This document shows positions 44,219-50,519 of a DNA stretch of 50,519 nt, one piece after another. Position 1 is the first letter of the stretch; each line of letters opens with the position of its first letter. Source of the stretch: an uncultured Verrucomicrobiales bacterium (GTDB lineage Bacteria > Verrucomicrobiota > Verrucomicrobiia > Verrucomicrobiales > Akkermansiaceae); assembly GCA_937928425.1 (NCBI GenBank), contig CALFVL010000021.1, positions 1 through 50,519 on the forward strand, written 5' to 3'. The position numbers and the translations under genes are program-made. Under the pieces are notes generated by a model. It ran no database searches. It saw nothing but the letters and a program-made list of their open reading frames with translations, and had not been told where the DNA came from.

Positions 44219-44976
44219 TTGATGCTCATAACCACCTTCAAGATCCGCGCTTTAGCGGACGCCAAGGCGAGCTAATTCAGACGATGAAATCCGTAGGCAT
44301 CACCGCCTGCATCGTAAATGGCACCAGTGAAGAAGACTGGCCAGAAGTAGCGCGCCTCGCCACTGAGTTCCCTGACTTCGTGCGCCCCTCCTTCGGCCTC
44401 CACCCATGGAAGATTGCCCGAGCCTCAGGGGACTGGTTTGAAAAACTCCGTAGCCACTTGCTCACCCACCCTCAAGCGAGTATCGGTGAATGCGGTCTAG
44501 ATCGCTGGATGGAAAATCCCCAAGTTGAGGCTCAGCAGAAGGCCTTTCGCCAGCAACTCACTCTCGCGCTAGAACTTCAGCGCCCCCTTACGATTCACTG
44601 CCTTAAAGCTTGGGGAGTATTGCTCGAAGAGCTCAAGAACGCTCCTGCCCTCCCTCGCTTCCTTCTCCATTCCTTCTCTGGCTCATGGGAAAGTGCGCAA
44701 GAACTCTTGAAACTTGGCGCCTACTTTTCCTTCTCCGGTCACTTTCTTCACCCTCGTAAAGAAAAGGTGCGGGCAGTTTTTAAAAAACTTCCACCCGAGC
44801 GGATCCTCATCGAGACCGATGCTCCCGATATGCCCCTACCTCATCCTCGCTTCTTTCTGGACCAGCTCAATCACCCTGCCAATCTCTGCCAAATTGCCGA
44901 GGAACTCGCTCAACTCATCGGGCAAGAGCCGGCCCTCTTCGTGAAAAACACCGAGAGATTTAGACTCATCTCTTAG
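44215..44976 (+). CDS. TatD family hydrolase
   Basis: This 253-residue metal hydrolase has IDAHNHLQDPRF (H-x-H), SIGECGLDRWM (Glu), QRPLTIHCLKAW (His), FLLHSFSGSWE (His) and ILIETDAPDMPL (Asp), the full TatD site. The family includes 3'-5' DNA/RNA exonucleases. It is the second TatD-superfamily gene of the window and more canonical than the EboB-type one at 947. It overlaps mnmH by four bases and is followed by a strong terminator 23 bases after its stop. Confidence 0.92.
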   Translation: MIDAHNHLQDPRFSGRQGELIQTMKSVGITACIVNGTSEEDWPEVARLATEFPDFVRPSFGLHPWKIARASGDWFEKLRSHLLTHPQASIGECGLDRWMENPQVEAQQKAFRQQLTLALELQRPLTIHCLKAWGVLLEELKNAPALPRFLLHSFSGSWESAQELLKLGAYFSFSGHFLHPRKEKVRAVFKKLPPERILIETDAPDMPLPHPRFFLDQLNHPANLCQIAEELAQLIGQEPALFVKNTERFRLIS

Positions 44977-44997
44977 TACGAAAGCCCTACGAAAACC

Positions 44998-45025
44998 AAA
45001 AAAGACCTAGTCTCCTAGGTCTTTT
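44998..45025. terminator. bidirectional Rho-independent terminator
   Basis: AAAGACCTAG pairs perfectly with CTAGGTCTTT over a TCTC loop, with A-runs on the left and T/A on the right, so either strand gives a hairpin with a U-tail. It sits between the convergent tatD and aminotransferase genes and should end both transcripts. Confidence 0.93.
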
Positions 45026-45053
45026 AAAAAGAAGGACTTCGTTAGAAAAAAAT

Positions 45054-46226
45054 CTAATGAGAGCGGCAGAACTCCTCGAAGCGGGAGACGCCTTCATTGA
45101 GAACATCCAGCGTCGTGCAGTAACTGACCCGGATCCCAGAATCATGACCGAAGGCGATTCCCGGCACAGCGGCAACCTTGTAGCGATTCAGTAATTTGTC
45201 GCAGAGATTGACTGACTTCAGCCCGAGGCCGGTGCAGTTCACAAAGAAGTAGAAGGCACCCTTCGGCTCCACCACACTGACATTAGGAATCGCCTTTAAG
45301 CGGCCCAACATGAACTGACGGCGCACATCATACTCCCCACGTAAGCCCTCGATAAAAGGCTTAGAAGCAGGATCATTCAGCGCAGCTAAAGCCCCATACT
45401 GGGCAAAGGTAGTCGCATTAGAACTGGTGTGGCCTTGGATCGTAGAAAGAGCCTTAGCCAGAGCTGGAGGAGCTGCAGTATAGCCCACTCGCCATCCAGT
45501 CATGGAATGGGACTTAGAAAACCCATTCACGGTAATCGTAAGATTGTAAGCGTCCTCACTCACTGAAGCCACACTGACATGCTTCTCTTCACCGTAGACG
45601 AGGTGCTCATAAATTTCATCCGCTAGGATAATGATATCTTCATAAGAAGCCACTTCCACGATTCCCTTGATCTCATCCTCAGAGTAAACAGAACCGGTAG
45701 GGTTTCCAGGGGTGTTTAAGATAATCATCTTCGTCCGTGGAGACATCGCTTCCTCGAATTCATCGGCCGTGATCTTCCACTTATTACTCTCCTTAGTGTC
45801 TACTAAAACGGGAACTCCTCCTGCCAACTTTACCATCTCAGGGTAACTCACCCAGTAAGGTGAAGGGATGATCACCTCGTCCCCCTCTTCCACCACTGCG
45901 AGAATCGCATTAAAGCAGGCCTGTTTGGCACCAGAAGTGACACAAATATCCTTAGGCTCGTAACTCAGATTATTATCAACGAGAAGCTTCTTCGCCAGTC
46001 CCTCACGCAGTTCAGGAACACCTGCAGCTGGAGTGTATTTTGTTTTCCCCTCTGTCAGCGCCGTGTAAGCCGCCTGTTTAATAAAATCCGGGGTATCGCA
46101 ATCAGGCTCACCACCGGCGAGGCCATAAATCTCTTCGCCAGCAGCGCGCATGGCCTTCGTTTGGTTCGTAACAGAAAGGGTCAGAGAAGGAGTGACTGAG
46201 GTAACACGTTGAGAAAGACTATCCAT
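45054..46226 (-). CDS. pyridoxal-phosphate aminotransferase, aspartate aminotransferase type
   Basis: This 390-residue fold-type I transferase resembles subgroup Ib aspartate aminotransferases. Motifs are GLAGGEPDCDTPDFIK, GKTKYTPAAGVPELR, TSGAKQACFNAI, PSPYWVSYPEM, LNTPGNPTGSVYS, LADEIYEHLVYGE and NGFSKSHSMTGWRVGY with the PLP Lys in FSKSH. A related substrate such as prephenate or tyrosine cannot be ruled out, so no symbol is given. It is last in a minus-strand run after prmA, with a 158-base gap. Confidence 0.92.
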   Translation of the reverse strand: MDSLSQRVTSVTPSLTLSVTNQTKAMRAAGEEIYGLAGGEPDCDTPDFIKQAAYTALTEGKTKYTPAAGVPELREGLAKKLLVDNNLSYEPKDICVTSGAKQACFNAILAVVEEGDEVIIPSPYWVSYPEMVKLAGGVPVLVDTKESNKWKITADEFEEAMSPRTKMIILNTPGNPTGSVYSEDEIKGIVEVASYEDIIILADEIYEHLVYGEEKHVSVASVSEDAYNLTITVNGFSKSHSMTGWRVGYTAAPPALAKALSTIQGHTSSNATTFAQYGALAALNDPASKPFIEGLRGEYDVRRQFMLGRLKAIPNVSVVEPKGAFYFFVNCTGLGLKSVNLCDKLLNRYKVAAVPGIAFGHDSGIRVSYCTTLDVLNEGVSRFEEFCRSH

Positions 46227-46384
46227 GATTTTTGTAGCTTGTTTAACCCCTATAAACCGGGAAAAAAAACATCAATGGAGGCAGTTTGCGCATTTCTCCC
46301 CGAGGAGCGCGCTTTTTCTGACCAGCGACCGCTCAGCTTGCAAGGTAAATGAGTCTTACCAATCGTTTTTTTAGCCAAAAAAAA

Positions 46385-47203
46385 TCACGCGGCATGAAAA
46401 CTCGCCGTAACCCACTTTCCGATCTGTTTCTGCTCTAAGAGTTCAAAGCCACAACTCTCGGCCTTTTGACAAACCTCTTCCCATTGCTCTGCGAGGATTC
46501 CCGAGAGAATCAGATGCCCATCTTTCACGATCCACTGCGCGATCAGCGGTAAAGCCTCCAGTAGCACCGTGGAAAAAAGATTCGCCGCCACCACCCGAAA
46601 GCGCGTCTCATTCTCCCATTTAAAAACATCCTCCTCGAAGACCCTAATCTCGGGCAGTTTATTACGCTCAATATTCAGCTGAGCCACCTCCACGGCCTTC
46701 CCGTCATAGTCGAAGGCTTGCACCTCGCCCGCTCCTAGATGTTTCGCAGCCATCGCTAAGACCCCGCTCCCTGTTCCTAAGTCCAGAAAACTCCACCCCG
46801 GATCTAACCCACGCGCATGATCCACCAGCAGGCGTAAGCAAGTCGCCGTCGTCGGATGATCTCCCGTGCCAAAAGCCATCTCAGGTGGCACCACAATCAC
46901 ATCCCGATCAGGAAAACGCTCTGGATCAACTTCCACCTGAGAAAGCACCAAGCGATCACGAATCATCAGAGGCTCCCCCTTCGGCGCGCTCATCGCCACC
47001 CAGTTCCGTGACTTCAGTTCCCGCACGGAACCGCCAAAGAGTTCTTGGATAGCCTCCACCTCAGTCTTGCTCTCACCATAAACCTCCACTCGGATCGTCT
47101 TACCCCCCTTTATCTCAGTGATTACCGCGTTAGGGTTTCCGTAAAAACGCTCCTCCCAAGCGTCCTCCCATTTCACTGCGGATAACTTTGACCAAAGCCA
47201 CAT
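46385..47203 (-). CDS. prmA: ribosomal protein L11 methyltransferase
   Basis: This 272-residue SAM-dependent methyltransferase modifies ribosomal protein L11. I start at the ATG at 47203 (MWLWSKLSAVKWEDAWEERFY), which is the family start; the ORF-track start adds 12 residues. The C-terminal domain shows PPEMAFGTGDHPTTATCLRLL, FLDLGTGSGVLAMAAKHLGAGEVQAFDYD and VVAANLFSTVLLEALP, the SAM site and the NpF-like catalytic loop in a variant form (ANLFS). It follows the P-loop kinase gene by 39 bases. The N-terminal domain is shorter than in E. coli. Confidence 0.92.
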   Translation of the reverse strand: MWLWSKLSAVKWEDAWEERFYGNPNAVITEIKGGKTIRVEVYGESKTEVEAIQELFGGSVRELKSRNWVAMSAPKGEPLMIRDRLVLSQVEVDPERFPDRDVIVVPPEMAFGTGDHPTTATCLRLLVDHARGLDPGWSFLDLGTGSGVLAMAAKHLGAGEVQAFDYDGKAVEVAQLNIERNKLPEIRVFEEDVFKWENETRFRVVAANLFSTVLLEALPLIAQWIVKDGHLILSGILAEQWEEVCQKAESCGFELLEQKQIGKWVTASFHAA

Positions 47204-47242
47204 GCTAAGGTGAATACGCCCCTGCCTAGCCCTGCGCAAGCG

Positions 47243-47740
47243 TTAAGAACTTCGCACACACTCATGCGGAAAGACCGGCGGCCTCACCTCCGTCATCGCC
47301 AAGTAACTTTCCCAATCTCTCAACTTCCCAGCATCACGAGGATTCCCACGTTTCTCAATCCGCTCCTTTCTTAAAGCCTCATCACAGGTCAAAAAAATCA
47401 CCTTCACCTCCACCTGAAAGCGCTTCTTAAGATCAGACAGGAAATTAGGATCACGGATTTCACTGCTAAAAGGCCCCACCATCACCACCTCCACTTCAGG
47501 GAGGTTCTCAGCCGCCGTCGCAAAAAGACACTCATACACCGCATCCCGGAATGCCCTGCGATACACCAGAGAATCACGATCATCAGGATCATACCCACCC
47601 AGCGCCATACCGGCTCTCACCACTGGCTCAGTCACCGTATCACTATCCAGAAAGCAGGCCTTTTTCTCCGAGGCCAATTTCCGCCCATACGTGCTCTTTC
47701 CCACCCCCGCCGGTCCACAGATCACAGTGAGTTTAGCCAT
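47243..47740 (-). CDS. P-loop kinase-like ATPase
   Basis: This 165-residue protein begins LTVICGPAGVGKSTYGRKLA (Walker A). FLDSDTVTEPVVRAG (Asp-x-Asp region of a small-molecule kinase), VEVVMVGPFSSEIRD, a lid-like RKERIEKRGNPRDAGK, and a short tail follow. It resembles zeta-toxin or gluconate/shikimate-kinase-like P-loop kinases, but the substrate is unknown. I choose the second ATG (47740) because a GGAGG lies six bases upstream of it, a clear Shine-Dalgarno site, which is rare in this window; the first ATG at 47746 abuts the motif. It starts 17 bases after the DUF6607-like gene. Confidence 0.85.
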   Translation of the reverse strand: MAKLTVICGPAGVGKSTYGRKLASEKKACFLDSDTVTEPVVRAGMALGGYDPDDRDSLVYRRAFRDAVYECLFATAAENLPEVEVVMVGPFSSEIRDPNFLSDLKKRFQVEVKVIFLTCDEALRKERIEKRGNPRDAGKLRDWESYLAMTEVRPPVFPHECVRSS

Positions 47741-47757
47741 TCCCATCCTCCCCCTCT

Positions 47758-48882
47758 TTAATACTTCGCCCCCTCCTTAGCCCCTCCAACTTGCAAGAAC
47801 TCTGCGATCGTCTCGCGAGCGTGCGCCCGTCCCTTTACGGCATCATAAGGCTCCTCAGACCTTTCTAACTGTCCCGCATAAGCGAAGTGTTTTTGGAAAA
47901 GTTTCTTCTCATCCACCATCGCCCGCAGCGAAAAGGTCTCATTTTTCTCGAACACCTCCGCCCACATCTCGCGCACCTCAGCCCAATACTCCCCACTCTT
48001 CTCTAAAGCCTCCTCAGCAGCTAAGAGTGATGGCTTGAGAATACGCTCATAACGATTCACCCCTAGCTCTTTCCCCACCATCTTATGATTCCCGTCCTCA
48101 GCGAGCGCGAGTTTTTGGTTTCTCTGAACGTGGACCCAGCCCGTCGGCGTAATCGTCAACTCATGCACCCCTTGGAGAACATCGTAATCATCCCTTACTG
48201 AGAACTCCCGCCGTGGTAAAGGCCGCCAACAGCGCTCACTCTTCCACGTGGATACCCCACCCTCATGCACCCACTCCCCTAAGACCTCATAGCGTGGAGA
48301 ATCATCCACCTGATAGACCGCCTGAGTCCACTTCCCCTGCACCTCCTCCGCCGACTTCTGCTCACGGGCCCAAGTCGCCCTCCCTTGGTAAGTATGTAAA
48401 TCAGCATCCTCATAGCTCCAGTCCTGTCGCCAATGTTTCATCACCATCGGCCCACTCTCCTTCCCATCCTTATCCTTAAAATACATCACCAGACTATGCT
48501 GCAGACTGATGAAATCCGGCTCTAAAGCTAAAACCTGCACATGCTCCGTCCCCCAAGAAAAATAAGGCTTCGGCGGTGTATAACCCTCCTTAAAACCCAT
48601 CGTCTCCAGAAAATCAAAACTCACCCGGTAACTCCCACTCAGAGCCACAATCGCCTGTGCATCCTTCACATAATCCGTCGCCGTTTCCTCCTGCAGCCGC
48701 TTCCAGTTCAGCGAGGCCGCCTCATCCAGCTCCACCTCACTCCCCTGCGTCGATCCACCCCGTGGCTGCATCTCCGCAACTTCACTAAAAGGCCACGCGA
48801 AGACGTGCCCGCGCAGCGTCTGCTTCTCCTCAGCACACACAGCGAGGACCAGAAACGAAGAGAGCAAAAAACCGATTCTCAT
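47758..48882 (-). CDS. secreted DUF6607-like protein
   Basis: This 374-residue protein starts at the ATG at 48882 (MRIGFLLSSFLVLAVCAEE, signal peptide); the ORF-track start adds 23 residues. Conserved-looking strings include RVSFDFLETM, FISLQHSLVMYF, VMKHWRQDWSYED, WTQAVYQVDDSPRYEVLG, RCWRPLPRREFSVRDDYDVLQG and GWVHVQRNQKL. They match my memory of DUF6607, whose function is not known. No lipobox or membrane helix follows the signal, so it is periplasmic or outer-surface. It is third-last in a minus-strand run with AEC transporter and prmA. Confidence 0.85.
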   Translation of the reverse strand: MRIGFLLSSFLVLAVCAEEKQTLRGHVFAWPFSEVAEMQPRGGSTQGSEVELDEAASLNWKRLQEETATDYVKDAQAIVALSGSYRVSFDFLETMGFKEGYTPPKPYFSWGTEHVQVLALEPDFISLQHSLVMYFKDKDGKESGPMVMKHWRQDWSYEDADLHTYQGRATWAREQKSAEEVQGKWTQAVYQVDDSPRYEVLGEWVHEGGVSTWKSERCWRPLPRREFSVRDDYDVLQGVHELTITPTGWVHVQRNQKLALAEDGNHKMVGKELGVNRYERILKPSLLAAEEALEKSGEYWAEVREMWAEVFEKNETFSLRAMVDEKKLFQKHFAYAGQLERSEEPYDAVKGRAHARETIAEFLQVGGAKEGAKY

Positions 48883-48916
48883 GCCCCTATCTTTTCGTAA
48901 TTTCTCCCGATTGCAA

Positions 48917-49912
48917 TCACACGCTTTCACCAAAGACGAAACGCATCCCATAAGAAATCCACAGCGGCATCGTCACCAGAGCCAGAAGCGAAGTCGCCAG
49001 CACCGCCTGCACTGCCACCCCCGGACTCCCACCATAATGGCGCGCTACCAGAATAGGACTCACCGCCGCCGGCATCGCTGCCTGAATCACCAACACCTCC
49101 TTAAACTCCTCGATCAAAGGCAGATACCTCGCCGCCGCTAAAAAAACAAAAGGCATCACCAGCAGTCTCACCACACAGGACCCCAGCGCGATTTTTGGCG
49201 AAATTTTCTCCTTCCCAATGAGATCATGCATCGTCGCGCCGATTAACATAAGCCCCATCGGAAAAGCACACGCCCCCAGCCAAGACATCCCCTGTCGTAA
49301 GCCCGCACCCAGAATCCCTCCTCCTGAAGCCTCAAAAAACTGCCACCCTCCCGTCCACGAAAGAAGCACCCCCAGAATCACCGATACCGTAGGCCCACTG
49401 ACTAAGAGCTTAAAATTCCCAAAAATCGAACCACTCAGCACCATCACCCCCACCACCCAAATCGCAATCTCCACCCCCAGACTATGAATGAACAAAACCC
49501 CTAAAACGCCATCATCACCACCTAAGACAAAAAGCGCCGCCAGAAGAGGAATCGCAATATAACCGTAATTTTGCACCCCCGCCGCCAGACAGAACGTGCG
49601 CCGTCCACTCCCTGGCCTTAGCCCCAGCACTAAGGCCATCACGTAAGACAGCCCCATCCCTAAGATCACCAGCCCGAAGCCCAGCCCCACTCCCCAGCCT
49701 AACACATCGACTTGCTGAACCAGCTCATTCCCCAGCGTCTTATCAAGAATAAGGCAGGGATAAAGACAGTGAATCACCAGCCTAATCATCCCCTTCTCCA
49801 TCTCCGCCGTCACCACCCTAAAGCGCCGCAAGACCAGCCCCACCCCCACCAAAAGGTAAACAGGAAGAATAGCCTGCATGATCAGCGCAAAATTCACCCA
49901 CCCTCCATGCAC
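48917..49912 (-). CDS. AEC family transporter
   Basis: This 331-residue integral membrane protein has about ten hydrophobic helices: LIMQAILPVYLLVGVGLVLRR, GLGFGLVILGMGLSYVMALVLG, RTFCLAAGVQNYGYIAIPLLAALF, VLFIHSLGVEIAIWVVGVMVL and others. GVQNYGYIAIP and the PAAVSPILVARHYGG turn near the C-terminus fit the auxin-efflux-carrier fold, as do the two repeats around residues 20-150 and 190-330. The substrate is unknown; bacterial members move malonate or other organic acids. It leads the minus-strand run ending with the aminotransferase. Confidence 0.85.
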   Translation of the reverse strand: MHGGWVNFALIMQAILPVYLLVGVGLVLRRFRVVTAEMEKGMIRLVIHCLYPCLILDKTLGNELVQQVDVLGWGVGLGFGLVILGMGLSYVMALVLGLRPGSGRRTFCLAAGVQNYGYIAIPLLAALFVLGGDDGVLGVLFIHSLGVEIAIWVVGVMVLSGSIFGNFKLLVSGPTVSVILGVLLSWTGGWQFFEASGGGILGAGLRQGMSWLGACAFPMGLMLIGATMHDLIGKEKISPKIALGSCVVRLLVMPFVFLAAARYLPLIEEFKEVLVIQAAMPAAVSPILVARHYGGSPGVAVQAVLATSLLALVTMPLWISYGMRFVFGESV

Positions 49913-50013
49913 CCCCCGCCACCCTTCCGCAAGCCTTGTGAAAGTGTAGAATGGAACTGTGCTTGCCTGCCCCTCCTCCCTATGCTTACTTCCCCCCCGT
50001 AGCGAAAAAAGCT

Positions 50014-50090
50014 GGGGCTGTAGCTCAGTTGGTTAGAGCAGAGGACTCATAATCCTTTGGTCCAGGGTTCAAGTCCCTGCGGCCCTACCA
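50014..50090 (+). tRNA. tRNA with CAU anticodon (Met, possibly Ile2)
   Basis: This is a 77-base cloverleaf. The acceptor GGGGCTG pairs with CGGCCCT with one G-U at the end. The D arm is GCTC-AGTTGGTTA-GAGC, the anticodon stem is GAGGA/TCCTT with loop CTCATAA, so the anticodon is CAT (CAU), and the T arm is CAGGG-TTCAAGT-CCCTG. The CCA end is encoded. The CAU anticodon alone cannot separate elongator tRNA-Met from tRNA-Ile2, which is read after lysidine modification. AAAAAGCTGG upstream and CCAGCTTTTT downstream are complementary, and the T-run may also serve as terminator. Confidence 0.93.
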
Positions 50091-50097
50091 GCTTTTT

Positions 50098-50329
50098 CTC
50101 TTTAGAAAAGAGACTCCTACGTGCGCCAAAGCCAAACCTCTCTTTTCCCTCATTCAGCTGACGCAAAGGCTATTCTTGCCACCTGATGTAAAGAGAAGAT
50201 GAGCCAATTACACAGTTTACCGGGAACCATACCGATCTAAACGAAGTGCAGATAGGAGGCAGTAAAGTCTTGGCTTCTAAGCTTCTCGTCCCCCACGGCC
50301 TGAGTGGATTTCCCCCCGGAAGGTCTTTC
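50098..50329. other. non-coding gap after the tRNA
   Basis: This 232-base stretch has no ORF or clear promoter. A short hairpin TCTCTTT-AGA-AAAGAGA (50097-50113) follows the tRNA T-run directly. I see no other structure. Confidence 0.6.
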
Positions 50330-50519
50330 CTATTTCTTAGGCCGGTTCTTGCGGAATCCGTGGAGGCTCTGACCGATGAAGGTCTTAGGGAAGGTCTTCA
50401 TGCCCGAGAAGCCCAGTGGAATGTCCCGTCCATCATGTGGGATGTAGGCGGTGCCGAAGAGGTAGTCCCAGAGGCTGAGGGTGAGGCCGTAATTCATGCC
50501 GTAGCGGTGCTCGCTCGGC
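50330..50519 (-). CDS. sterol desaturase/fatty acid hydroxylase family protein, C-terminal part
   Basis: This gene enters from the right edge and its stop (TAG) lies at 50330-50332. It is missing from the ORF track. The visible 62 residues read HRYGMNYGLTLSLWDYLFGTAYIP, then DIPLGFSG and FPKTF. The end of fatty acid hydroxylase-superfamily proteins carries an H-x-x-x-x-Y-G-L-x-L-x-x-W-D-x-x-F-G-T string, so the family call is good even though the catalytic His boxes lie outside. This would be a membrane di-iron enzyme. Substrate unknown. Confidence 0.75.
   Translation of the reverse strand, partial: PSEHRYGMNYGLTLSLWDYLFGTAYIPHDGRDIPLGFSGMKTFPKTFIGQSLHGFRKNRPKK

Noticed and set aside
1-50519. 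CRISPR arrays, insertion sequences or prophage
   Set aside because: No spaced repeats, transposase motifs or phage structural genes are seen.

Overview
The window is ordinary bacterial chromosome at moderate G+C. It is densely packed with short intergenic gaps, and I see no insertion sequence, phage or CRISPR signature. A member of the Verrucomicrobiota is the best guess. The evidence is a secreted protein ending in the W...Y.IESTTDL...W...FFRI type of C-terminal domain common in that phylum, an EF-hand secreted protein, a DUF6607-like protein, a YyaL-type thioredoxin/glycosidase-like protein, and many C-rich start regions without Shine-Dalgarno motifs. No rRNA is present, so this stays an inference.

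Layout. 1-2.6 kb: the end of an ATP-grasp-like protein, a 94-aa small protein, an EboB-type TatD hydrolase and a secreted protein. 2.7-5.9 kb: a cell-wall amidase, a Gfo/Idh/MocA oxidoreductase and, convergent, a membrane-anchored unknown. 6.0-11.8 kb: polA, two secreted cyclophilins, then plsY-gpsA (acyl-glycerol-phosphate synthesis, overlapping ATGA). 11.8-14.9 kb: a small membrane protein, an amidohydrolase, and a VTC-domain/DUF4956 pair ended by a strong terminator. 15-22.4 kb: argH, convergent uvrA, and hisS-aspS. 22.4-28.9 kb: an outer-membrane barrel, an EF-hand protein, metF, an AsmA-like protein, scpA-nadD and a TPR protein. 28.9-32.3 kb: a dCMP-deaminase-like enzyme, a Tat-exported phosphoesterase and a YyaL-like protein. 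32.3-32.7 kb: a 413-bp non-coding stretch with two terminator-like hairpins flanking a foldable segment (candidate small RNA). 32.7-37.6 kb: a PpiD/SurA-like foldase, a TPR protein and ftsK. 37.8-45 kb: a long plus-strand run with several ATGA couplings: manA, DnaQ-like exonuclease, aroB, MBL hydrolase, SecD-P1-like protein, M23 peptidase, RidA, mnmH and tatD, closed by a bidirectional terminator. 45-49.9 kb: a minus-strand run of an AEC transporter, DUF6607-like protein, P-loop kinase, prmA and aspartate aminotransferase. 50.0 kb: tRNA-CAU. The right edge cuts the C-terminal end of a sterol-desaturase-family gene on the minus strand that the ORF track lacks.

Most genes are housekeeping: DNA repair and replication, two aminoacyl-tRNA synthetases, folate, NAD, arginine, chorismate and phospholipid synthesis, chromosome segregation, and envelope folding and wall turnover. 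The points most worth a second look are the VTC/DUF4956 pair, the hairpin-bounded non-coding segment at 32.4-32.57 kb, the exonuclease whose catalytic N-terminus lies upstream of any ATG/GTG/TTG, the EboB-type hydrolase with its small partner, a free-standing SecD-P1-like secreted protein next to an M23 peptidase, and a strand-wide C-over-G bias that goes with the lack of Shine-Dalgarno motifs on plus-strand genes.
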